64,000 nucleotides of DNA from Photobacterium angustum (GTDB lineage Bacteria > Pseudomonadota > Gammaproteobacteria > Enterobacterales > Vibrionaceae), in the NCBI RefSeq assembly GCF_002954615.1, contig NZ_MSCJ01000001.1:372001-436000 (forward strand), read 5' to 3'. Numbering within the stretch: position 1 is the first letter of the stretch; every line of letters begins with the position of its first letter. Shown in pieces: positions 1 to 8,671 of the stretch. The translations under genes and the position numbers were made by a program. The notes under the pieces are model-generated. The model ran no database searches, was not told the origin of the DNA, and saw only the letters and a program-made list of their open reading frames with translations.

Positions 1-338
1 GCAACTTCAGTGCGACCACGCATACGTAGTGCAACTGATACTGCAAAGTGAGGGTAACCGCGAACGAAGTTCATGGTGCCATCCACTGGGTCGATAATCC
101 ATTGACACTCTTTGTCACGTCCTTCTTTGTTACCAGACTCAGCTGCAATGATGCAGTGATCAGGGTAAGCCTTAAGGATTGTTTCGATGATGATAGCTTC
201 TGCTTCATGATCGATATTGGTAACAACATCATTACCTTTATTAGCAACCTCAATAGATTGAGGCTTTTCTAGAGATTTAATGACATGGTCACCAGCCTTT
301 CGCACAGCGCGAATGGCAATATTAAGCATCGGATGCAT
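1..338 (-). CDS. suhB: Inositol-1-monophosphatase SuhB, N-terminal part (cut by window edge)
   Basis: Reading the minus strand from the ATG at 338 gives MHPMLNIAIRAVRKAGDH, the familiar SuhB start, continuing without a stop to base 1, so the C-terminal part lies outside the window. The visible part includes the metal-binding ES region (AAESGN, about residue 66) and the DPVDGTMNF motif of the inositol monophosphatase family. SuhB hydrolyses inositol phosphates and in E. coli also joins the rRNA antitermination complex. It lies divergently from trmJ, as in E. coli. No nearby alternative start competes. Identification is firm; the moonlighting role is carried over from E. coli. Confidence 0.95.
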   Translation of the reverse strand, partial: MHPMLNIAIRAVRKAGDHVIKSLEKPQSIEVANKGNDVVTNIDHEAEAIIIETILKAYPDHCIIAAESGNKEGRDKECQWIIDPVDGTMNFVRGYPHFAVSVALRMRGRTEV

Positions 339-576
339 AGGATCTTCCCAACGGATGTTAAAGAACTAAAAAGCGGCGGCGAGTATAACAGAGCTAAAAA
401 AAAAAGGAAGTGGTTATTTTTTCGGCATTGTTCCGACTATAGTGTGCGCTTTTGCTAGATATTACGTGTAACTTACTAATAAATAGTGTTGATTATCGTC
501 ATCTGATTATTGAATAGCAGTAATAGATAATTACTGGTATCAAAAACACATGTTTTCACCATTTTTATTATGGCTG

Positions 577-585
577 TGCTAAAAT
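577..585 (+). promoter_or_regulatory. Possible extended -10 promoter for trmJ
   Basis: The sequence TGCTAAAAT has the TGn extension plus a TAAAAT -10 hexamer, 39 bases before the trmJ ATG. No good -35 is visible at 16-18 bases spacing, which extended -10 promoters tolerate. The rest of the 285-base suhB-trmJ gap is AT-rich and shows no other clear site. Inference from motif only. Confidence 0.35.
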
Positions 586-623
586 CTGTCAGCTTTAGTT
601 AATTGTTGGAATGTTGCTTCATC

Positions 624-1364
624 ATGTTAGATAAAATTCGCGTTGTTCTTGTTGGTACGTCACATCCAGGTAATATTGGTTCAGCTGCACGTGCAATGAA
701 AGTTATGGGTTTAACCAATCTGGTATTAGTTGATCCAGCTTGTGAAATTGACAGCCACACTATTGCATTGGCGGCAGGCGCTGCTGATGTTGTCGAAAAC
801 GCAAAAATCGTAAAAACATTAGATGAAGCGGTTGCAGATTGTGGTTTTGTTGTTGGTTCAAGTGCACGCTCTCGTACTCTTGAGTGGCCACAATTAGATC
901 CGCGAGAGAATGGTATTAAAGTGGTTGCAGAATCTAATCAGCATCCGGTCGCTATTCTTTTTGGTCGTGAGCGTACAGGGTTAACTAATGAAGAATTACA
1001 AAAGTGTCATTGCCATGTATATATCCCAGCGAACCCTGAATATAGCTCATTAAATCTAGCGATGGCGGTACAAACAGTAAGTTATGAAGTCCGTATGGCT
1101 TATTTAGATTCTCAAAAGTATACGGGTAAAACGGAAGTTGAAGAATATCCTCGCGCTCAAGAGCTGGAAATGTTTTATGAGCACCTCGAAAAAGTCACTC
1201 GTCAAACCCGCTTCATAAATAAAAATCATCCTGGTGTAGTAATGGCTAAACTACGCCGTTTATTCACTCGTGCTCGCCCAGAGCAGCAAGAACTGAATAT
1301 TTTACGCGGCATTTTGTCGTCAGTAGAAAAGACGATAGAAACGCTGGAAAAGAGCGGAAAATAG
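624..1364 (+). CDS. trmJ: tRNA (cytidine/uridine-32-2'-O)-methyltransferase TrmJ
   Basis: A SPOUT-family RNA methyltransferase of 246 residues that 2'-O-methylates position 32 of several tRNAs using S-adenosylmethionine. The start at 624 gives [20 protein letters not shown], matching the family N-terminus; a start 21 bases upstream is in frame but adds an atypical extension. Visible motifs are the N-terminal [13 protein letters not shown] loop, [12 protein letters not shown], and the knot segment [14 protein letters not shown], followed by a C-terminal tail with RRLFTRARP. It precedes iscR as in E. coli, with a 110-base gap carrying the IscR sites, so it is probably a separate transcription unit. 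Confidence 0.96.
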   Translation: MLDKIRVVLVGTSHPGNIGSAARAMKVMGLTNLVLVDPACEIDSHTIALAAGAADVVENAKIVKTLDEAVADCGFVVGSSARSRTLEWPQLDPRENGIKVVAESNQHPVAILFGRERTGLTNEELQKCHCHVYIPANPEYSSLNLAMAVQTVSYEVRMAYLDSQKYTGKTEVEEYPRAQELEMFYEHLEKVTRQTRFINKNHPGVVMAKLRRLFTRARPEQQELNILRGILSSVEKTIETLEKSGK

Positions 1365-1385
1365 CCACATAATTCTAAAGGACTA

Positions 1386-1410
1386 ATAACCTACTTAAAC
1401 AGTCGGGTAA
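1386..1410 (+). promoter_or_regulatory. Upstream IscR type 1 binding site
   Basis: This 25-mer fits the published type 1 IscR consensus (ATASYYGACTRWWWYAGTCRRSTAT) at 21 of 25 positions by hand count; the right half, ACAGTCGGGTA, is strongest. It abuts a second site with no gap. Type 1 sites are bound by [2Fe-2S]-IscR, so this suggests negative autoregulation of the isc operon. Confidence 0.7.
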
Positions 1411-1435
1411 ATACTTGACCAATTTAGTAGGTTAT
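1411..1435 (+). promoter_or_regulatory. Downstream IscR type 1 site overlapping the iscR -35 region
   Basis: Agreement with the type 1 IscR consensus is 22 of 25 positions. The site contains TTGACC at 1415-1420, a good -35 element, so bound IscR would cover the promoter. It follows the first site immediately, giving a tandem pair like that upstream of E. coli iscR. A -10 about 17 bases downstream is not well conserved, which is usual for regulated promoters. Confidence 0.75.
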
Positions 1436-1474
1436 GAGATGCTTGCTTTAAATATTCAAGCAGGTAGCAGTGTT

Positions 1475-1990
1475 ATGAAGTTGACTTCAAAGGGAAGATA
1501 CGCGGTAACAGCAATGTTAGATGTTGCATTACACTCGCACAATGGCCCCGTTCCATTGGCGGATATTTCAGAGCGTCAAGGAATATCACTATCTTACTTA
1601 GAACAATTATTTTCGCGTCTTCGCAAAGCTGGTTTAGTAACAAGTGTACGAGGTCCAGGCGGTGGATACCGTTTAGGCGAAGAAGCATCTGATATTGCTG
1701 TTGGAATGGTGATCGCAGCAGTTGATGAATCAGTTGATGCAACCAAGTGTCATGGAAAAGGGGACTGCCAAGGTGGTACTCGTTGTCTAACTCATACGTT
1801 ATGGCATGACTTAAGCGATCGCATTAGCGGCTTTTTAAATAACATCACTCTTGGTGAGTTGATGAAAGATAATGATGTACAAAGTATTTCTGATCGTCAG
1901 GATGAAATCCTGCAGGGAAATGCAAAAGCATCTTTTGGACATAAAAAATCACACGACAGCGCCACAATAGGTGTCGATGTCCGCTCCTAG
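1475..1990 (+). CDS. iscR: Iron-sulfur cluster regulator IscR
   Basis: An Rrf2-family transcription factor of 171 residues. The start at 1475 gives [20 protein letters not shown], the canonical N-terminus; a longer frame from 1415 would run through the IscR operators and is rejected. The winged helix-turn-helix spans about residues 1-80, and the [2Fe-2S] ligands Cys92, Cys98, Cys104 and His107 are all present in the expected spacing. It represses the isc operon when its cluster is loaded and activates suf-type genes when apo. It is the first gene of the isc operon and is followed by iscS after 31 bases. The tail is about ten residues longer than in E. coli. Confidence 0.97.
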   Translation: MKLTSKGRYAVTAMLDVALHSHNGPVPLADISERQGISLSYLEQLFSRLRKAGLVTSVRGPGGGYRLGEEASDIAVGMVIAAVDESVDATKCHGKGDCQGGTRCLTHTLWHDLSDRISGFLNNITLGELMKDNDVQSISDRQDEILQGNAKASFGHKKSHDSATIGVDVRS

Positions 1991-2021
1991 AGACCAGACG
2001 TTCGTGTTTTCGGAGAAGAAA

Positions 2022-3236
2022 ATGAAACTGCCAATATATTTTGATTACTCAGCTACTTGCCCTGTAGATCCTCGCGTTGCCGAGAAAATGATGCAGTGCT
2101 TAACTATGGAAGGTAACTTCGGTAACCCAGCATCTCGCTCTCACCGTTATGGTTGGCAGGCAGAAGAAGCAGTAGATACTGCTCGTGAACATATCGCTGA
2201 TTTAGTAAATGCAGATCCACGTGAGATTGTATTTACCTCTGGTGCAACGGAATCTGATAATCTAGCGATTAAAGGTGCTGCACACTTCTATAGTAAAAAA
2301 GGTAAGCACGTTATTACCTGTAAAACAGAACATAAAGCGGTTCTTGACCCATGTCGTCAACTAGAACGTGAAGGTTTTGAGGTAACATACCTTGAGCCTG
2401 AATCTAACGGTCTTATTGATTTAGCTAAGCTACGCGATGCTATGCGTGAAGACACAGTTCTAGTTTCAATTATGCACGTGAACAATGAGATTGGTGTTGT
2501 TCAAGATATCGCAGCAATCGGTGAGCTTTGCCGTGAAAATAAAACGGTATTTCACGTAGACGCAGCACAATCAGCGGGTAAACTACCGATTGATGTACAA
2601 GCAATGAAAGTTGATATCATTTCTTTCTCTGCGCACAAAGCTTACGGTCCTAAAGGTATTGGTGCCCTGTACGTTCGTCGTAAACCACGTATTCGCTTAG
2701 AAGCGCAAATGCATGGTGGTGGTCACGAGCGTGGTTTCCGCTCTGGAACATTACCAACGCATCAAATCGTGGGTATGGGTGAAGCATTCCGTATCGCGAA
2801 AGAAGAAATGGACCAAGATTATCAACACGCGCTTAAATTACGTGACCGTCTGTTAATGCGTTTAGAAGGCATTGAAGAAATGTCTATTAACGGTGATTTA
2901 GAGCAACGTGTACCTCATAATTTAAATATTAGTTTTGCTTTCGTTGAAGGCGAATCATTGTTAATGGCATTGAAAGACCTTGCTGTATCATCAGGTTCAG
3001 CGTGTACATCAGCAAGTCTAGAGCCTTCTTATGTACTTCGTGCATTAGGTCTTAATGATGAACTAGCACATAGCTCTATTCGTTTCTCATTTGGTCGTTT
3101 TACGACGGAAGAAGAAATTGATTATGCAGCCGCTCAAATTAAAGGTGCCGTAGATAAACTACGCGAAATGTCACCACTTTGGGATATGCATAAAGAAGGT
3201 ATTGATTTAAACACAGTTGAGTGGGCGCACCACTAA
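2022..3236 (+). CDS. iscS: Cysteine desulfurase IscS
   Basis: A PLP-dependent class V aminotransferase-fold enzyme that removes sulfur from L-cysteine as a persulfide and passes it to IscU and to tRNA thiolation enzymes. The start at 2022 gives [18 protein letters not shown] and a 404-residue protein, the E. coli length. The PLP lysine is Lys206 in [10 protein letters not shown] and the persulfide cysteine is Cys328 in [10 protein letters not shown]. An in-frame start at 1971 overlaps iscR and lacks family support. It is second in the isc operon and precedes iscU by 33 bases. Confidence 0.98.
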   Translation: MKLPIYFDYSATCPVDPRVAEKMMQCLTMEGNFGNPASRSHRYGWQAEEAVDTAREHIADLVNADPREIVFTSGATESDNLAIKGAAHFYSKKGKHVITCKTEHKAVLDPCRQLEREGFEVTYLEPESNGLIDLAKLRDAMREDTVLVSIMHVNNEIGVVQDIAAIGELCRENKTVFHVDAAQSAGKLPIDVQAMKVDIISFSAHKAYGPKGIGALYVRRKPRIRLEAQMHGGGHERGFRSGTLPTHQIVGMGEAFRIAKEEMDQDYQHALKLRDRLLMRLEGIEEMSINGDLEQRVPHNLNISFAFVEGESLLMALKDLAVSSGSACTSASLEPSYVLRALGLNDELAHSSIRFSFGRFTTEEEIDYAAAQIKGAVDKLREMSPLWDMHKEGIDLNTVEWAHH

Positions 3237-3269
3237 TCTGCGGTTAGACTGTTTTCGAGGAAATTTATC

Positions 3270-3656
3270 ATGGCATATAGTGAAAAAGTCATCGATCATT
3301 ATGAAAATCCGCGTAACGTGGGTTCATTTGACAAAGATGATCAAAATGTAGGTAGCGGCATGGTGGGTGCACCAGCATGTGGCGATGTAATGAAACTTCA
3401 GATCAAAGTAACTGAAGAAGGCATTATCGAAGATGCAAAATTCAAAACCTACGGTTGTGGTTCTGCAATTGCTTCTAGTTCACTTATCACTGAGTGGGTT
3501 AAAGGTAAAACATTAGATGAAGCCGCATCAATCAAGAACTCTGCTATTGCTGAAGAACTTGAGTTGCCACCGGTTAAAGTTCACTGCTCAATCCTTGCAG
3601 AAGATGCAATTAAAGCGGCAGTTAGCGATTATAAAAAGAAACACGAGCAAAAATAA
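3270..3656 (+). CDS. iscU: Iron-sulfur cluster scaffold IscU
   Basis: The scaffold on which IscS sulfide and iron are assembled into a [2Fe-2S] cluster before transfer, a step assisted by HscA and HscB. It has 128 residues with ligands Cys37, Asp39, Cys63, His105 and Cys106, and the HscA recognition motif LPPVK at residues 99-103. A GAGGAA ribosome site precedes the ATG. It sits between iscS and iscA at short spacing, so it is cotranscribed. Identification is essentially certain. Confidence 0.98.
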   Translation: MAYSEKVIDHYENPRNVGSFDKDDQNVGSGMVGAPACGDVMKLQIKVTEEGIIEDAKFKTYGCGSAIASSSLITEWVKGKTLDEAASIKNSAIAEELELPPVKVHCSILAEDAIKAAVSDYKKKHEQK

Positions 3657-3674
3657 CTTTCTGAGGTTTGTTGT

Positions 3675-3998
3675 ATGGCCATTACTATCACTGAAGCGGC
3701 AGCAAGTCGCGTATCGACTTTTTTAGCCAATCGCGGCAAAGGCCTTGGTTTACGACTAGGTGTTCGCACTTCAGGATGTTCTGGAATGGCTTATATCCTT
3801 GAGTTTGTAGATGAACTCGATGAAGGGGATCAAGTCTTCGATGAAAAAGGCGTTAAAATTATCGTTGATGCAAAAAGTTTAGTTTACCTTGATGGAACTG
3901 AATTAGATTTTGCCAAAGAAGGCCTAAATGAAGGTTTTCAATTTAACAACCCTAACGTGTCTAGCGAATGTGGTTGTGGCGAAAGCTTCAACGTATAA
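3675..3998 (+). CDS. iscA: A-type iron-sulfur carrier IscA
   Basis: A 107-residue HesB/A-type carrier that binds iron or a cluster and passes it to apo-proteins. The three conserved cysteines are Cys35 (TSGCSGMAY) and Cys99/Cys101 (ECGCGESF). It follows iscU by 18 bases. An 86-base gap with a hairpin separates it from hscB, the widest spacing between iscS and fdx. Confidence 0.97.
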   Translation: MAITITEAAASRVSTFLANRGKGLGLRLGVRTSGCSGMAYILEFVDELDEGDQVFDEKGVKIIVDAKSLVYLDGTELDFAKEGLNEGFQFNNPNVSSECGCGESFNV

Positions 3999-4019
3999 AC
4001 GTTTTTAGTGTTTCAGTTG

Positions 4020-4066
4020 AACCTGACTGCTAATCGTCTTTGGCGAGTTAGTTGTCAGGTTTAATT
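4020..4066 (+). terminator. Hairpin between iscA and hscB (possible partial terminator or processing site)
   Basis: Arms AACCTGAC (4020-4027) and GTCAGGTT (4054-4061) pair perfectly, with a further CTAA/TTAG pairing inside (4030-4033 with 4048-4051) and a T-rich tail (TTAATTTTTA). It lies inside the isc operon, between the scaffold genes and the chaperone genes. It could attenuate hscBA-fdx or stabilise the upstream message; the sequence alone does not decide. Confidence 0.5.
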
Positions 4067-4084
4067 TTTATTGATGGTCATAAT

Positions 4085-4600
4085 ATGAATCATTTCGAAT
4101 TATTCGGGTTACCTTTCCAGTTTGAATTGGATAACAGCCTTCTTGCCAGTCAGTTTCGAGAACTACAGCGTCGTTTTCATCCTGATAATTATGCGACAGC
4201 GTCAGAACGTGACCGTTTGTTGTCAGTTCAAAAAGCTGCGCAAATTAACGATGCATTTCAAACGTTAAAAAATCCGGTATCACGTGCCGAGTACATGTTG
4301 GCTGAGCGTGATGAAGATATTCGTGGTGAACAAAAAACCCTGCAAGATATGGCTTTTTTAATGCAGCAAATGGAACTGCGTGAAGCATTAGAAGCGATTC
4401 CTGATTCATCCGATCCTGAAAGTGCGTTATTTGATTTTGAGCAGCAAGCTTCTGCGATGTATAAAGAACAATTGGCGCAACTTGCTGAGTTATTGAATAA
4501 TGAACAATGGCTCGAAGCGGCTGATTGCGTACGAAAATTAAAGTTTATTGTAAAATTGCGTGATGAAGTTGAGCGCCTTGAAGAGTCGCTATTCGATTAA
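4085..4600 (+). CDS. hscB: Fe-S assembly J-domain co-chaperone HscB
   Basis: Co-chaperone that delivers IscU to HscA and stimulates its ATPase. The ATG at 4085 gives MNHFELFGLPFQFELD and 171 residues, the E. coli length; an upstream in-frame start at 4052 lies in the hairpin tail and is rejected. The J domain fills about residues 1-75 with the HPD motif at 32-34, followed by a C-terminal three-helix IscU-binding domain. The next gene, hscA, starts 33 bases later. Confidence 0.97.
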   Translation: MNHFELFGLPFQFELDNSLLASQFRELQRRFHPDNYATASERDRLLSVQKAAQINDAFQTLKNPVSRAEYMLAERDEDIRGEQKTLQDMAFLMQQMELREALEAIPDSSDPESALFDFEQQASAMYKEQLAQLAELLNNEQWLEAADCVRKLKFIVKLRDEVERLEESLFD

Positions 4601-4633
4601 TCATCCACATGCGTTATTTAGATAGGAATGACA

Positions 4634-6487
4634 ATGGCACTGTTACAGATTGCTGAACCGGGTCAAAGTGCTGCACCACATCAACATAAGTTGGCGGTGG
4701 GTATAGATCTAGGTACAACTAATTCACTTGTTGCTGCAGTTCGCAGTGGCGTTGCAGAAACATTAAATGATGCAGAGGGGCGTGCGATTTTGCCTTCTGT
4801 TGTTCATTTCGGTGACAATGAAGTCCTAACCGGTGATGCAGCCCGCGTTTTCGCTCAACAAGATCCAACCAACACGATTCTATCAGTTAAACGTCTAATG
4901 GGACGTTCACTGGCTGATATTGAGCAACGTTATCCGCAACTACCATACCAATTTGAAGCATCGGATAATGGATTACCTCAGCTTATTACGCGTAGTGGCA
5001 ATGTAAACCCTATTCAGGTTTCTGCTGAAATTCTTAAATCATTAAGTCAACGTGCGGTTGATACGCTGGGTGGTGATCTTGAAGGTGTGGTGATTACGGT
5101 CCCTGCTTATTTTGATGATGCGCAACGTGCGGGTACAAAAGATGCAGCGAAATTAGCTAACCTCAATGTGCTTCGTTTACTTAATGAACCAACAGCTGCC
5201 GCGATTGCCTATGGCTTAGACTCAGGTCAAGAAGGTGTGATAGCCGTCTACGATTTAGGTGGTGGTACGTTTGATATTTCTATTTTACGTCTTTCTAAAG
5301 GTGTATTTGAGGTATTAGCGACGGGCGGTGATTCGGCATTAGGTGGTGATGACTTTGATCACTTGTTAGCAACGTGGATCTTAGAGCAAGCGGGTTACAC
5401 TGAGGTGCTTTCAGCGCAGCAACGTCGTGCGCTACAAGACACGGCACAAGCGGCAAAAGTGGCGTTGACTGATGCAGATAGTGTTGAGCTTGATGTCTTA
5501 GGTTGGCAAGGTCAGATTAGCCGTGAGCAGTTCGATGCACTTATTCAACCATTAGTGAAAAAAACACTAATGGCGTGTCGCCGTGCATTAAAAGATGCAG
5601 ATATAACAACTGATGAAGTCATTGAAACAGTGATGGTTGGTGGTTCAACACGCGTACCATTGGTTCGGGATATGGTCGGTGATTACTTCGGTAAAACACC
5701 GTTAACCTCTATCGACCCTGATAAAGTTGTTGCGATTGGTGCTGCGATTCAAGCTGACATTCTGGTAGGTAATAAGCCTGATTCTGATATGTTATTGCTT
5801 GATGTGATCCCGCTGTCACTAGGTATTGAAACGATGGGAGGCATGATTGAGAAAATTATTCCTCGTAATACGACGATTCCTGTTGCTCGTGCACAAGAGT
5901 TTACCACTTTTAAAGATGGTCAAACGGCAATGTCCGTTCACGTTGTACAAGGTGAGCGTGAAATGGTGAGTGATTGTCGTTCACTAGCACGATTTACCCT
6001 ACGTGGTATTCCTGCGATGGCTGCGGGTGCTGCTCATATTCGTGTCACTTACCAAGTTGATGCTGATGGTTTATTGTCAGTAACAGCAATGGAAAAGAGT
6101 AGTGGCGTACAGTCTTCTATCCAAGTTAAACCATCTTATGGCTTATCTGAAGATGAAATTGCGACTATGCTTCGTGATTCAATGACCTATGCACAAGATG
6201 ATAAAGATGCACGTGCATTGGCAGAACAGCAAGTGGAAGCAGATCGTGTTTTAGAAGGGTTAATCGCAGCACTTGCCGCTGATGGTGATACCTTATTGAG
6301 CACACAAGAGCGTGCCGAATTAGAAACAGTAATGATGGAACTAGTTCAATTGCGTCAGGGATCAGATTCTCGCGCTATTGAAGCTGGAATTAAGAAAACA
6401 GATAAAGCGAGCCAAGAATTTGCTTCTCGTCGAATGGATAAGTCTATTCGTCAAGCATTGGCTGGCCAATCTATTGATGAGGTTTAA
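4634..6487 (+). CDS. hscA: Hsp70-type Fe-S chaperone HscA
   Basis: Specialised Hsp70 that binds the LPPVK motif of IscU and drives cluster release using ATP. The ATG at 4634 gives [17 protein letters not shown], as in E. coli; another ATG at 4628 directly abuts the AGGA ribosome site and so is the poorer start. Hsp70 signatures are [11 protein letters not shown] near the N-terminus, [14 protein letters not shown] in the middle and [12 protein letters not shown] at the end of the ATPase domain. At 617 residues it is close to the 616 of E. coli. fdx starts 2 bases after its stop. Confidence 0.98.
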   Translation: MALLQIAEPGQSAAPHQHKLAVGIDLGTTNSLVAAVRSGVAETLNDAEGRAILPSVVHFGDNEVLTGDAARVFAQQDPTNTILSVKRLMGRSLADIEQRYPQLPYQFEASDNGLPQLITRSGNVNPIQVSAEILKSLSQRAVDTLGGDLEGVVITVPAYFDDAQRAGTKDAAKLANLNVLRLLNEPTAAAIAYGLDSGQEGVIAVYDLGGGTFDISILRLSKGVFEVLATGGDSALGGDDFDHLLATWILEQAGYTEVLSAQQRRALQDTAQAAKVALTDADSVELDVLGWQGQISREQFDALIQPLVKKTLMACRRALKDADITTDEVIETVMVGGSTRVPLVRDMVGDYFGKTPLTSIDPDKVVAIGAAIQADILVGNKPDSDMLLLDVIPLSLGIETMGGMIEKIIPRNTTIPVARAQEFTTFKDGQTAMSVHVVQGEREMVSDCRSLARFTLRGIPAMAAGAAHIRVTYQVDADGLLSVTAMEKSSGVQSSIQVKPSYGLSEDEIATMLRDSMTYAQDDKDARALAEQQVEADRVLEGLIAALAADGDTLLSTQERAELETVMMELVQLRQGSDSRAIEAGIKKTDKASQEFASRRMDKSIRQALAGQSIDEV

Positions 6488-6489
6488 GC

Positions 6490-6831
6490 ATGCCTAAGAT
6501 TGTTGTACTTCCCCACGAAGAGCTATGCCCTGAAGGTGCAGTATTAGAAGCAGAGTCAGGTGAGACAGTCCTTGATGTTGCACTACGTAATGGTATTGGA
6601 ATTGAACATGCGTGTGAAAAGTCTTGTGCATGTACTACGTGTCACGTTGTGATTCGTGAAGGTTTTGATTCATTAAATGAAAGTGATGAACTAGAAGATG
6701 ACATGCTTGATAAAGCATGGGGGCTAGAGCCTGAATCACGTCTAGGTTGTCAGGCTCGAGTCGCTGATGAAGATTTAGTGGTTGAAATTCCACGTTATAC
6801 GCTAAATCTTGCCTCTGAGGCAGCGCACTAA
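6490..6831 (+). CDS. fdx: [2Fe-2S] ferredoxin of the Isc system
   Basis: An adrenodoxin-type ferredoxin of 113 residues that supplies electrons for cluster assembly on IscU. Ligands are Cys42, Cys48, Cys51 and Cys87; Cys46 is the extra family-conserved non-ligand cysteine. It starts 2 bases after hscA, consistent with translational coupling, and is followed by a hairpin and then iscX. Confidence 0.97.
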   Translation: MPKIVVLPHEELCPEGAVLEAESGETVLDVALRNGIGIEHACEKSCACTTCHVVIREGFDSLNESDELEDDMLDKAWGLEPESRLGCQARVADEDLVVEIPRYTLNLASEAAH

Positions 6832-6836
6832 TTATA

Positions 6837-6868
6837 AAAAAGGTTGCCATTAGGTAGCCTTTTTTTTT
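6837..6868 (+). terminator. Intrinsic terminator after fdx
   Basis: AGGTTGCC and GGTAGCCT form a stem with a four-base loop (ATTA), followed by nine T residues. It stands between fdx and iscX, so iscX would be expressed by readthrough or from its own promoter. Confidence 0.8.
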
Positions 6869-6918
6869 ATCTCAGCGTTATTATTAGTTTATCTATCAAT
6901 ATATAAGAAGGTATTTTG

Positions 6919-7122
6919 ATGAGCTTAAAATGGATTGATTCGCTCGATATTGCTATTGAGTTATGTGAACAGCATCCTGATGTTGATCCAAAAATAATTC
7001 GCTTTACTGATCTTAATGAATGGGTTCTAGCATTGGATGATTTTGATGATGATCCTACCCACTGTAGTGAAAGGGTGTTAGAAGCCATTCAAATGTGTTG
7101 GATTGAAGAAGCGGAAGAATAA
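6919..7122 (+). CDS. iscX: Fe-S assembly accessory protein IscX
   Basis: A small acidic protein (67 residues) that binds IscS at the frataxin site and modulates cluster assembly. It starts MSLKWIDSLDIA and carries the family segment RFTDLNEWVLALDDFDDDP. The ATG at 6919 is preferred over an adjacent TTG. It is the last isc gene, separated from fdx by 87 bases and a terminator, so its expression may be partly uncoupled. Confidence 0.95.
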   Translation: MSLKWIDSLDIAIELCEQHPDVDPKIIRFTDLNEWVLALDDFDDDPTHCSERVLEAIQMCWIEEAEE

Positions 7123-7139
7123 ACTGACGCAATAGAGTA

Positions 7140-7187
7140 AGCATCTAATTGATTGTAGAAACAATTGAATTAGGTGCTTTTTTTGTT
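7140..7187 (+). terminator. Intrinsic terminator after iscX
   Basis: A long stem pairs AGCATCTAATT with AATTAGGTGCT around an inner GATTGT/ACAATT pairing, followed by a seven-T run. This closes the isc operon. Confidence 0.85.
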
Positions 7188-7309
7188 TTTATTCGTAGAT
7201 TAATATTTTAAATCTAATTGCAATCAGCGTACTTTACCCCCATAACTATTTATCTATAACGCATGTATTTGTTTAACACTGCGCAGTTGCTACATTCAAG
7301 GAGTTTTTA

Positions 7310-8593
7310 ATGTCGACTATCATGGCTGTTTCTCTCACTCAACAAGCAGCGAATGCACAATGGGGTGTCAATGCCTTACTTAGCTTTAATGCTGAAGGTG
7401 CTGTTATTCATTTAATGGAAAATGAGCAACTTGCTAATATCCAACGTGCAGCCCGTCGTTTAGATACGCAGGGTATCAAACAGGTAGAACTTTCAGGTGA
7501 AGGTTGGGATTTAGATCGAACGTGGGCATTTATCCAAGGACATCGTGCATCTAAGCCTGGCAACAGTGTAGTTTGGTCGGCGTTAAATGAGACTGATGAA
7601 GCAGAATTACAAGCTCGAATCAAAGCGACTGAGTGGGTACGTGAAATTATTAACCAGCCAGCAGATGTTGTGCGCCCGTCACAGTTAGCGACACGTGCTG
7701 GTGAATTTATTAAATCGTTAGCACCAGAACATGTGACTTATAAGATCATCAAAGGTAATGACTTATTGGATGAAGGTTGGAACGGTATTCATGCTGTAGG
7801 CCGTGGCTCCGAACATCGTCCAGCGATGCTTCGTCTAGATTACAATCCAACGGGTGATGCTGATGCGCCAGTGTTTGCTTGTTTAGTTGGTAAAGGGATC
7901 ACATTTGATTCCGGTGGCTACAGTATAAAACCCTCGGCTGGTATGACTGCGATGAAAGCCGATATGGGTGGTGCAGCATTAGCGACAGGTGGTTTAGCAT
8001 TGGCGATGGCGCGCGGCTTAAACAAGCGTATTAAACTGGTGCTATGTTGTGCTGAAAATATGATCTCAGGTCGTGCATTAAAACTCGGCGATATCATTAA
8101 GTATAAAAACGGTACGACAGTTGAGATTTTAAATACCGATGCAGAAGGACGTTTAGTCTTAGCTGATGGCTTAATTTACGCGAACAGCCAAAATCCTGAA
8201 TTAGTGATTGATTGTGCAACATTAACAGGCGCAGCCAAAATGGCGCTTGGTAATGATTACCACGCGTTACTAAGCTTTGATGCGGAATTGTCTCATACAG
8301 CATTAACAGCAGCGGCAGAAGAAAATGAAGGTATGTGGCCATTACCACTAGCTGATCTTCACCGTAACATGTTGCCATCAAATTATGCCGATCTTGCTAA
8401 TATCTCAAGTGGCGATTTTATGCCTGGTGCAAGTACTGCAGCAGCATTCCTATCTTACTTCGTTGATGATTATAAAAAAGGCTGGATGCACATTGATGCC
8501 AGCGGTACCTTCCGTAAAAGTGCTAATGATCAATGGTCAGCAGGTGCAACCGGCATGGGTGTAAGAACACTTGCAAACATCCTAACTAAATAA
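7310..8593 (+). CDS. pepB: Peptidase B (M17 leucyl-type aminopeptidase)
   Basis: A dinuclear metal aminopeptidase of 427 residues, the E. coli PepB length, removing N-terminal residues from short peptides in the cytoplasm. Metal and catalytic motifs are intact: [21 protein letters not shown] and the M17 signature [13 protein letters not shown]. The ATG at 7310 has AAGGAG seven bases upstream; a second ATG at 7322 is possible. In E. coli pepB also follows iscX. A terminator separates it from a second pepB-like gene. Confidence 0.94.
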   Translation: MSTIMAVSLTQQAANAQWGVNALLSFNAEGAVIHLMENEQLANIQRAARRLDTQGIKQVELSGEGWDLDRTWAFIQGHRASKPGNSVVWSALNETDEAELQARIKATEWVREIINQPADVVRPSQLATRAGEFIKSLAPEHVTYKIIKGNDLLDEGWNGIHAVGRGSEHRPAMLRLDYNPTGDADAPVFACLVGKGITFDSGGYSIKPSAGMTAMKADMGGAALATGGLALAMARGLNKRIKLVLCCAENMISGRALKLGDIIKYKNGTTVEILNTDAEGRLVLADGLIYANSQNPELVIDCATLTGAAKMALGNDYHALLSFDAELSHTALTAAAEENEGMWPLPLADLHRNMLPSNYADLANISSGDFMPGASTAAAFLSYFVDDYKKGWMHIDASGTFRKSANDQWSAGATGMGVRTLANILTK

Positions 8594-8610
8594 GTTCCGT
8601 TTCAATATTA

Positions 8611-8640
8611 AAAGCCTTCTTACGATAAGAAGGCTTTTTG
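8611..8640 (+). terminator. Intrinsic terminator between the two pepB genes
   Basis: Perfect 12-base arms AAAGCCTTCTTA / TAAGAAGGCTTT with a three-base loop and a T run. It suggests the two paralogs are transcribed at least partly separately. Confidence 0.85.
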
Positions 8641-8671
8641 CATTATCAGAATTAGAAAGGAAGACTTCATC

